Source: Chloroflexota bacterium
GTDB taxonomy: Bacteria > Chloroflexota > Anaerolineae > UBA4142
NCBI GenBank assembly: GCA_016200825.1
Contig: JACQEA010000044.1
Location: 1-5,703 of the forward strand
Direction of reading: 5' to 3'
Length of the DNA: 5,703 bases
Shown in pieces: positions 1 through 4,813 of this stretch. Positions within the stretch are counted from its first letter, which is position 1. Every line of letters starts with the position of its first letter. Both the position numbers and the translations under genes were made by a program. The notes beneath the pieces were generated by a model that did no database searches, was not told the DNA's origin, and saw nothing but the letters and a program-made list of their open reading frames with translations.

Positions 1-30
1 AAGGTTTGATCGATCCGCAGAAGCACATTA

Positions 31-37
31 GGAGGGG
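31..37 (+). promoter_or_regulatory. Ribosome binding site of the acyl-CoA synthetase gene
   Basis: A purine-rich GGAGGGG block lies three bases before the ATG at 41, so it decides the start even though the spacing is short. A TAG at 29-31 overlaps the start of the block. In that frame it could end an upstream gene, but only nine preceding codons are visible, so this cannot be judged. Confidence 0.75.
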
Positions 38-40
38 ACA

Positions 41-2023
41 ATGGTAGTCGCGATTCAACAACCGATTCTCAAACAATCTCCAACCTCTAATCTCCAACCT
101 CCAACTTCTAATTTACCGGAGACTTTACCGCAATATTTTCTTGCGACCGCGAAAAAATTTGGCGCGACGCGCGTCGCGATGCGCAAAAAAGAATTCGGCA
201 TCTGGCGCGAGTACACCTGGGCAGATTCCTTCGCGCGCGTGCATGATTTTGGTTTGGGGTTGGTCGCGCTCGGTCTGCAGCGCGGCGACAAAGTGATCAT
301 CATCGGCGATAACGATCCGCAATGGTATTGGTCATCGCTCGCGGTGCAATCCGTCGGCGGCATTGCGGTCGGCGCGTTCATTGATATGACGCCGCCCGAA
401 GTGCAATACATCGCGACGCATTGCGACGCGGTGATCGCGATTGCCAAAGATCAAGAACAGGCAGACAAATTTTTGGAATGCCGCGCGCAACTGCCGCTGA
501 TTCGCAAAGTGATTTATTGGGACGACAATGGCATGTGGGCGTATCACGACGATTGGCTTGCGCGTTTTGCGGACGTTGAAAAAATGGGACGCGAGCTTGG
601 CGCGCAGAAACAAAATTTATTTTCCGATCTCGTCGCGCGCGGCACGGGCGAAGATGTCGCGATCATGTGTTACACCTCCGGCACGACCGGCAATCCCAAA
701 GGCGCGATGATTATGCATCGCAACTTGATTCACAGTTATATGGCGTATGACGATATCGAACCGCGCCGGCTCGACGATGAACATCTTTCGCTGACACCGA
801 TGGCATGGATTACTGAAAATGGTTTTGGCGTGACGCCGCATTGCATGATTGGAAATCCAGTTGATTTTCCAGAAGAAGTCGAGACCATGTTGGAAAATTT
901 GCGCGAGATCGCGCCGCAGCAAGTTATCTTTGCATCGCGCTTTTGGGAAAATGTTGTTTCGCAAGTCCAAGCCAAAATGATGGACGCGGGAATTTTGAAA
1001 CGCGTGACGTACAAATTATTTTTGCCGATTGGGTACCGTTACGCGGATCTCAACGCGCTCGCGAACACCGCGCATCAATCCAAATGGAAAAAATATTTTT
1101 GGCAGTTGCCCTATCAACTGGGCAATCTGCTCGTCTTTCATCCCCTGCGCGATAAACTCGGCTTGTCGCGCGTGCGCTCCGCGGTTACGGCGGGGGCGGT
1201 GCTCAGTCCGGATGTGATCCGCTTTTTTCACGCGATTGGCGTGAACCTCAAACAAGTCTACGGCTCGACCGAAATGATTTACGCGACCGTGCATCGCAAT
1301 CACGCGATTCGGTTTGAATCGGTCGGTGAGCCGGTGCCGAGCGTGAATGTGCGCATCGGCGAGAATAATGAGATTCAAGTGAAAAGCCCCAGCATCTTTA
1401 AGGGCTATTACAAAAACCCTGAAGCGACTGCGAAAGCCCTGCGCGACGATTGGTATTATTCCGGCGACGCGGGCCATTTGGATCAAGATGGTCATTTGAT
1501 TTATCTTGATCGCGTCGTGGACTTGCTCGACTTAGCTGGCGGAGAAAAATATTCGCCGCAGTTTATCGAAGGTCGTCTAAAATTTTCGCCGTACATCAAA
1601 GATGCGATGGCGCTCGGCGGCAAAGACAAACCCTTTGTTTCCGCGATCATCAATATGGATTTTGAAAATGTGGGACGATGGGCGGAACAAAAAAGAATTT
1701 CGTACACGACCTTCGCCGATTTATCGCAAAAAGTACAAGTGGCGGAACTGATTCGCAAAGATATCGCGCAACTCAATCGTTCGTTGCCGGAGAAAGCGCG
1801 CGTGAAACGCTACGTGTTGTTGCACAAAGAGTTCGATCCGGATGAAGCGGAGATGACGCGCACGCGCAAACTGCGGCGCGCGTTTGTGGAAACCAAGTAC
1901 GCCGATCTCATTCACGCGATATATTCCGGTGCGGAGCAATTTATCACCGAAGCCGCGGTAAAATTTCGCGACGGTCGCACCGCCACGATCAAAACTGAAA
2001 TTGCCATTCGGACATTGTTCTAA
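41..2023 (+). CDS. AMP-forming long-chain acyl-CoA synthetase (FadD/FAA1-like)
   Basis: This 660-residue protein belongs to the ANL adenylating superfamily, which activates a carboxylic acid with ATP to an acyl-adenylate and then transfers it to CoA in the cytoplasm. Visible motifs are the phosphate-binding loop YTSGTTGNPKG (about residues 211-221), YGSTE (407-411), the YSGDAG aspartate (D476), the hinge region around R491-D494, and a C-terminal TRTRK whose K610 is placed like the catalytic lysine of the family. Length is normal for the long-chain type. The start is the ATG behind a strong ribosome binding site. Residues 13-26 come from a DNA repeat and are not part of the conserved fold, which begins near E27. 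In the hinge motif the usual R-x-K-D reads R-V-V-D, followed by AGGEKYSP, as I recall for a subgroup of these ligases. The gene precedes liv transporter genes, so the substrate may be the transported compound or its breakdown product. Chain length specificity cannot be read from the sequence. Confidence 0.93.
   Translation: MVVAIQQPILKQSPTSNLQPPTSNLPETLPQYFLATAKKFGATRVAMRKKEFGIWREYTWADSFARVHDFGLGLVALGLQRGDKVIIIGDNDPQWYWSSLAVQSVGGIAVGAFIDMTPPEVQYIATHCDAVIAIAKDQEQADKFLECRAQLPLIRKVIYWDDNGMWAYHDDWLARFADVEKMGRELGAQKQNLFSDLVARGTGEDVAIMCYTSGTTGNPKGAMIMHRNLIHSYMAYDDIEPRRLDDEHLSLTPMAWITENGFGVTPHCMIGNPVDFPEEVETMLENLREIAPQQVIFASRFWENVVSQVQAKMMDAGILKRVTYKLFLPIGYRYADLNALANTAHQSKWKKYFWQLPYQLGNLLVFHPLRDKLGLSRVRSAVTAGAVLSPDVIRFFHAIGVNLKQVYGSTEMIYATVHRNHAIRFESVGEPVPSVNVRIGENNEIQVKSPSIFKGYYKNPEATAKALRDDWYYSGDAGHLDQDGHLIYLDRVVDLLDLAGGEKYSPQFIEGRLKFSPYIKDAMALGGKDKPFVSAIINMDFENVGRWAEQKRISYTTFADLSQKVQVAELIRKDIAQLNRSLPEKARVKRYVLLHKEFDPDEAEMTRTRKLRRAFVETKYADLIHAIYSGAEQFITEAAVKFRDGRTATIKTEIAIRTLF
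74..113 (+). repeat. Translated CCAACCTCTAAT-type repeat inside the 5' end of the synthetase gene
   Basis: The 10-mer TCTCCAACCT occurs at 77-86 and again at 91-100. CCAACCTCTAAT at 80-91 recurs as CCAACTTCTAAT at 101-112, giving a 21-base period that preserves the reading frame. It encodes a doubled PTSNL peptide. The strand composition (C, T and A, almost no G) is unlike the surrounding gene. I recall similar CTCCAACCTC stretches as intergenic filler in several environmental bacterial genomes, but this was not checked. Confidence 0.75.
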
Positions 2024-2146
2024 AAAAATTTGTGGAGTTATCAAGCCGCGATCAATCCCAACGAACCGAGCGAGATTGATCTCAGCAGTAAGGGCAAGAT
2101 TGATGAGACGCTCGATTTGAGTGATGATAATCAAGTTGCCAAATAA
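2024..2146 (+). other. Stop-free 40-codon stretch in frame behind the synthetase stop codon
   Basis: After the TAA at 2021-2023 the same frame stays open for 40 codons until TAA at 2144-2146. It would encode a hydrophilic, acidic peptide containing INPNEPSEIDLSSKGKID. There is no ATG or GTG in this frame and no ribosome binding site before the TTG at 2030. It may be a decayed tail of the synthetase, a fragment of another gene, or chance: an open run of this length is not rare at this base composition. The synthetase already ends where relatives are expected to end, so I do not call it a gene. Confidence 0.2.
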
Positions 2147-2165
2147 TTTTACGCGCGCACATCGC

Positions 2166-2170
2166 AGGAG
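2166..2170 (+). promoter_or_regulatory. Ribosome binding site of livH
   Basis: AGGAG lies nine bases before the ATG at 2180. A closer ATG at 2172 opens only a three-codon frame that stops at 2181-2183, so 2180 is the start that gives the full LivH N-terminus. Confidence 0.7.
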
Positions 2171-2179
2171 CATGAACCA

Positions 2180-3103
2180 ATGACGGTTCTTTTGCAATTG
2201 ATTTTGTCCGGCATCATGGTCGGAAGTATTTACAGTCTCGTTGCGCTTGGCTTTGTGTTGATTTACAAATCCTCCGGCATCATCAACGTTGCGCAAGGGC
2301 AGATGTTGATGATCGGCGGATTTGTATCATGGACATTTTTGTCGGGGATTCAACTCCCGGATTCGCTCGCGACAATTTTCGGCTCCAAATATTTTCCTAT
2401 TCCCATCGCGATCGCGCTCAGTGTCCTCGTCGCGATTTTGATGGGCTTGATCATCGAACGGTTGTTGTTGCGCCCGATGATCGGTCAGCCGATTCTGGCG
2501 GTCGTGATGATGACGATCGCGCTCGCCGCGTTTATGGACGGCATGACGACGCTGTTATGGGGCGCAGGCGCGCGCAATTTTCCAGAATTTATTCCGCGCA
2601 CGCCGATTCGTTTGGGCGAATTGATTCTCTCGCCGCAACATTTGTTTGCGTTTCTGCTCGCGATCTTGCTTCTCGCCGGATTTACCTTATTTTTTCAGCG
2701 CTCGCACACGGGCTTGCAAATGCGCGCGGCGGCGGAAGATCATCGCGTGGCGCAGAGTCTGGGCGTGAATGTGACGCGCGTGTTTGCGATGGCGTGGATT
2801 ATTTCGGCTGTCGTTTCAACGCTCGGCGGAATTTTGCTCGGCAGTATCAACGGCATCAATTTATCGCTGTCGTTTTTGGGTCTCAAAGTTTTGCCGGTTG
2901 TTTTGCTCGGCGGATTAGAATCCATTCCCGGCGCGATTATCGCCGGACCGATCATCGGCATTTTGGAAAATCTCGGAGTGGCGTATCTCGATCCGCTGGT
3001 CGGCGGCGGAATCAAAGAGGTCGCGCCGTTTTTTATTTTGCTGGTCGTCTTGTTGTTCAAACCGTACGGATTATTTGGCTTGCAGAGAATCGAACGGGTT
3101 TGA
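2180..3103 (+). CDS. livH: Branched-chain amino acid-type ABC transporter permease LivH
   Basis: The 307-residue, strongly hydrophobic protein is one of the two membrane subunits of a HAAT-family importer, pairing with LivM in the cytoplasmic membrane. Family signatures are the N-terminal helix with GSIYSLVALGFVLIY, the conserved INVAQGQMLMIGG (about residues 35-47), the cytoplasmic EAA-like loop RAAAEDHRVAQSLGVN (about 182-197), which contacts the ATPase, and LLGGLESIPGAIIAGPIIG near the C-terminus. Length and the ending PYGLFGLQRIERV are normal for LivH, so the gene is intact. It follows the synthetase gene by 156 bases. Its TGA stop at 3101-3103 touches the left inverted repeat of the GxxExxY cassette, so LivH is undamaged although its original operon neighbour livM has been pushed away. 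The substrate may be Leu/Ile/Val, another amino acid, or a small organic acid; permease sequence alone does not decide. Confidence 0.95.
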   Translation: MTVLLQLILSGIMVGSIYSLVALGFVLIYKSSGIINVAQGQMLMIGGFVSWTFLSGIQLPDSLATIFGSKYFPIPIAIALSVLVAILMGLIIERLLLRPMIGQPILAVVMMTIALAAFMDGMTTLLWGAGARNFPEFIPRTPIRLGELILSPQHLFAFLLAILLLAGFTLFFQRSHTGLQMRAAAEDHRVAQSLGVNVTRVFAMAWIISAVVSTLGGILLGSINGINLSLSFLGLKVLPVVLLGGLESIPGAIIAGPIIGILENLGVAYLDPLVGGGIKEVAPFFILLVVLLFKPYGLFGLQRIERV

Positions 3104-3126
3104 TTGAACCGCCAAGACGCCAAGAA
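3103..3126 (+). repeat. Left 24-bp inverted repeat of the cassette
   Basis: The repeat starts at the last base of the livH stop codon, opens with ATTGAACC and contains two adjacent copies of the 8-mer CGCCAAGA (3110-3117 and 3118-3125). It is the exact reverse complement of 3575-3598; the match stops on both sides (3102 and 3127 mismatch). Confidence 0.9.
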
Positions 3127-3157
3127 GTGTAAGAATATCAAATTAATTACTTGCAAG

Positions 3158-3565
3158 ATGTTAGCCCAAAATAATTTTCGCGAACCTGACAAGGAGTTGG
3201 ATTTATTAGCCCGTCGAGTAATCGACGCGGCAATTCAAGTCCATCGAACACTTGGGCCTGGTTTCTTAGAATCAGTTTACGAAGAAGCATTGTGTATCGA
3301 ACTCAAAGCGCGCGGAAACTCGTTTGTTCGTCAAAAAGAATTCGCCGTTACTTATGGCATTCAAAAAATCGGCACAGGCAGAATTGATCTTTTGGTTGAA
3401 GAGAAATTAATTGTTGAGTTGAAAGCGGTTGATGCGCTTGTGCCGATACACACCGCACAAGTAATTTCGTACTTGAAAGCAAGCGGACTCCATCTCGGAC
3501 TATTGATTAATTTCAACGTTCCCCTTTTGAAAGAAGGCATCAAACGAATTGTTTTCACAAAATAA
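3158..3565 (+). CDS. GxxExxY-family protein with PD-(D/E)XK nuclease-like fold
   Basis: From the ATG at 3158 the protein has 135 residues, the usual size of the GxxExxY family (function unestablished). The name-giving motif is G35-FL-E38-SV-Y41. The rest fits a RecB/Cas4-like nuclease core: D77 in GRIDLLVEE, E87-L-K89 in VELKAVD, and Q101-VIS-Y105, which resembles the QxxxY motif of that group. All expected acidic and lysine positions are present, so it could be catalytically active, but no substrate is known. A longer reading from TTG at 3104 would translate the inverted repeat (NRQDAKK) and is unlikely; the conserved part starts near residue 14. The ribosome binding site before 3158 is weak, so expression may be low or by readthrough translation in the liv mRNA. 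The gene is in the same direction as the operon, A/T-richer than it, and unrelated to transport, which points to insertion. Confidence 0.85.
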   Translation: MLAQNNFREPDKELDLLARRVIDAAIQVHRTLGPGFLESVYEEALCIELKARGNSFVRQKEFAVTYGIQKIGTGRIDLLVEEKLIVELKAVDALVPIHTAQVISYLKASGLHLGLLINFNVPLLKEGIKRIVFTK

Positions 3566-3574
3566 ATTTTTCTT

Positions 3575-3598
3575 TTCTTGGCGTCTTGGCGGTTCAAT
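3575..3598 (-). repeat. Right 24-bp inverted repeat of the cassette
   Basis: It is the exact reverse complement of 3103-3126, with two adjacent TCTTGGCG units (3576-3583 and 3584-3591). It is followed by a run of T (3598-3604). It begins nine bases after the stop of the GxxExxY gene. With the partner arm about 450 bases away it is not a simple hairpin terminator, although the two arms could pair in the mRNA and enclose the gene in a loop. Confidence 0.9.
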
Positions 3599-3606
3599 TT
3601 TTTTCG

Positions 3607-3610
3607 CGGA
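3607..3610 (+). promoter_or_regulatory. Ribosome binding site of livM
   Basis: GGAG lies six bases before the ATG at 3617 and lies outside the inverted repeat. It supports 3617 as the start over the in-frame TTG at 3578, which lies inside the repeat. Confidence 0.65.
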
Positions 3611-3616
3611 GTTGAA

Positions 3617-4675
3617 ATGCTTCCAGCCGGTACTTTTAATACCACCTATGCCAATGACATGGCAATCATTCGCACGCGATTGCAATGGACGCTCTTTATC
3701 GCGTTCATGATTTTTCTGTTTGGAATTTTTCCGGGCGCGGTGGATGACTCGGTTCTAACGCTCGCGAACAATATCGCGATTGTTTTGATTGCCGTGCTTG
3801 GCTTGAATATCCTGACCGGATTGTGCGGACAGATTTCAATTGGGCAAGCCGCGTTTATGGGTGTCGGCGCGTATTTGCACGGCGTGATGGTCACCAAACT
3901 CGGATTGAATTTTCTGATTGCGATGCCGCTCGCCGCGCTGGGCACCGCGCTGATTGGGTTGCTGTTTGGGATTCCGTCTTTGCGCGTCAAAGGATTTTAT
4001 CTCGCGATGGCGACGCTCGCCGCGCAATTTATTATCACATGGAGCATCGTCCATTCGCCGCGCCAAATTACCGGCGGCGCGGATGGTTTGCACGTCGCGG
4101 TCGCCTCGCTCGGCGCGCTGAAATTCGACGATGAGAAAAGTTTCTTTTACCTCGCGTTCCCCATCGCCGCGCTCATGATTTTTTTCGCGAAAAATATCGC
4201 GCGCACGCGCGTCGGGCGCGCGTTTATCGCGATTCGCGATAACGACCTCGCCGCGCAAGCGATGGGCATCAACCTGTTCCGTTACAAATTGCTCGCGTTC
4301 GCGCTCTCGTCTGCGTTTGCCGGCGTGGCGGGCGCATTGTGGGCGCATCATCTCGTCGTGATTTCGCCGGATCATTTTTTGTTGACCGATTCGATTTGGC
4401 AATTGGGAATGTTGATCGTCGGCGGACTGGGCAGTACGCTCGGCGCGATTCTGGGCACGGTCTTTCTGCTCACGTTGCGCGATTGGGCTGTGCCAACCGC
4501 CGCGCCGATTCTGGGAAAAATGTTTCCGCTCTTCCAACTCGATTTGTTCACGAGTCTCGCGCTGATGATCTTTGGCGTGGTGTTGATGGTATTTTTAATT
4601 TTCGAACCGCGCGGTCTCGCGCATCGTTGGGAAATTTTCAAAGCGTCTTATCGTTTGCATCCGTTCTCGTATTGA
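3617..4675 (+). CDS. livM: Branched-chain amino acid-type ABC transporter permease LivM
   Basis: The 352-residue hydrophobic protein is the second membrane subunit of the HAAT importer and should form a heterodimer with LivH. Family signatures are LTGLCGQISIGQAAF (about residues 66-80), GIPSLRVKGFYLAMATLA, ITGGADGL, the ATPase-contacting loop RAFIAIRDNDLAAQAMGIN (about 201-219), MLIVGGLGSTLGAILG, and the ending FEPRGLAHRW. The polar N-terminus (about 20 residues) precedes the first membrane helix. I chose the ATG at 3617 because it has a ribosome binding site; the upstream in-frame TTG at 3578 would add residues encoded by the repeat (ASWRFN). Length is normal for LivM. Its separation from livH by the GxxExxY cassette is unusual, but both genes are intact and in the same direction, so the transporter can still be made from one transcript if the cassette does not stop transcription. 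Confidence 0.94.
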   Translation: MLPAGTFNTTYANDMAIIRTRLQWTLFIAFMIFLFGIFPGAVDDSVLTLANNIAIVLIAVLGLNILTGLCGQISIGQAAFMGVGAYLHGVMVTKLGLNFLIAMPLAALGTALIGLLFGIPSLRVKGFYLAMATLAAQFIITWSIVHSPRQITGGADGLHVAVASLGALKFDDEKSFFYLAFPIAALMIFFAKNIARTRVGRAFIAIRDNDLAAQAMGINLFRYKLLAFALSSAFAGVAGALWAHHLVVISPDHFLLTDSIWQLGMLIVGGLGSTLGAILGTVFLLTLRDWAVPTAAPILGKMFPLFQLDLFTSLALMIFGVVLMVFLIFEPRGLAHRWEIFKASYRLHPFSY

Positions 4676-4724
4676 AGACGGACGACAAATGACGGAAGAT
4701 TATCGTCCTCCGTCTATCGTCTTC
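4674..4724 (+). repeat. Hairpin-capable GACG/CGTC repeat behind livM
   Basis: GAAGACG at 4674-4680 pairs with CGTCTTC at 4718-4724, and GACGGA at 4691-4696 pairs with TCCGTC at 4709-4714, giving an interrupted stem. ATCGTC is also directly repeated at 4702-4707 and 4716-4721. The left arm begins inside the livM stop codon. No T-run follows, so I do not call it a terminator. A stem here could protect the 3' end of the upstream message or set the ratio of permease to binding protein, but this is inference. Confidence 0.55.
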
Positions 4725-4734
4725 GGTCTATCCA

Positions 4735-4745
4735 AAGGAGGTGAT
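4735..4745 (+). promoter_or_regulatory. Orphan near-perfect Shine-Dalgarno sequence
   Basis: AAGGAGGTGAT is an eleven-base complement to the usual 3' end of 16S rRNA. The only start codon near it (ATG 4744) overlaps it, and the frame it opens runs across the binding-protein gene without family resemblance. The true downstream start lies 69 bases away and has its own site. Confidence 0.5.
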
Positions 4746-4762
4746 GCACAGCGATCTTCATT

Positions 4763-4797
4763 CCGAAATCCGAAATCCGAATTCCGAATTCCGAAAT
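4763..4797 (+). repeat. Five tandem heptamers CCGAAWT
   Basis: Five contiguous 7-base units are seen: CCGAAAT, CCGAAAT, CCGAATT, CCGAATT, CCGAAAT. The array sits between the orphan Shine-Dalgarno sequence and the ribosome binding site of the substrate-binding protein. I recall related TTCGGAATTCGG-type filler from other environmental genomes; not checked here. Confidence 0.85.
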
Positions 4798-4803
4798 CGA
4801 AAC

Positions 4804-4809
4804 AGGAGG
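4804..4809 (+). promoter_or_regulatory. Ribosome binding site of the substrate-binding protein gene
   Basis: AGGAGG lies four bases before the GTG at 4814. It decides the GTG start, which gives a complete lipoprotein signal peptide; the first in-frame ATG (4853) would remove most of it. Confidence 0.75.
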
Positions 4810-4813
4810 AGAA

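Larger units (their letters stand above)
3103..3598 (+). mobile_element. Putative 496-bp inverted-repeat cassette carrying a GxxExxY gene
   Basis: The stretch is bounded by perfect 24-bp inverted repeats (3103-3126 and 3575-3598) and contains a single gene. It lies between livH and livM, which are normally adjacent, and its inside is more A/T-rich than the neighbours: by hand count 20 of 60 bases at 3361-3420 are G or C, against 43 of 60 at 4201-4260 in livM. Removing 3104-3598 would leave an 18-base gap between the livH stop and the livM ATG, including the livM ribosome binding site, which is a typical operon spacing. There is no transposase and I see no clear target-site duplication, so how it moves, and whether it still moves, is unknown. 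Confidence 0.6.

Noticed and set aside
2..31. Possible tail of an upstream gene ending with TAG at 29-31
   Set aside because: Only nine codons are visible (RFDRSAEAH) and no family can be recognised; another frame is open to 47 as well.
2124..2183. Small frame of 19 codons whose stop overlaps the livH start (ATGA)
   Set aside because: No ribosome binding site and no recognisable peptide; the overlap is easily produced by chance.
1721..2296. Minus-strand open frame across the synthetase-livH junction
   Set aside because: No ribosome binding site or recognisable domain; both ends lie opposite clear genes.
2329..3132. Plus-strand open frame overlapping livH in another frame
   Set aside because: Low-complexity Arg/Asp-rich shadow of LivH, which has clear family motifs.
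3104..3138. Promoter-like TTGAAC with a downstream A/T-rich stretch at the left arm of the cassette
   Set aside because: No convincing -10 box at normal spacing; the hexamer belongs to the repeat.
3567..3604. Terminator at the right arm followed by T7
   Set aside because: The arm has no local partner; the only complement is about 450 bases upstream, too far for an intrinsic terminator.
3095..3610. Target-site duplication flanking the cassette
   Set aside because: The bases outside the arms (GGGTTTG on the left, T-run on the right) share no convincing direct repeat.
3836..4537. Long minus-strand open frame opposite livM
   Set aside because: It is Arg/Gln/Glu-rich with no family resemblance and lies wholly opposite a well-supported permease gene.
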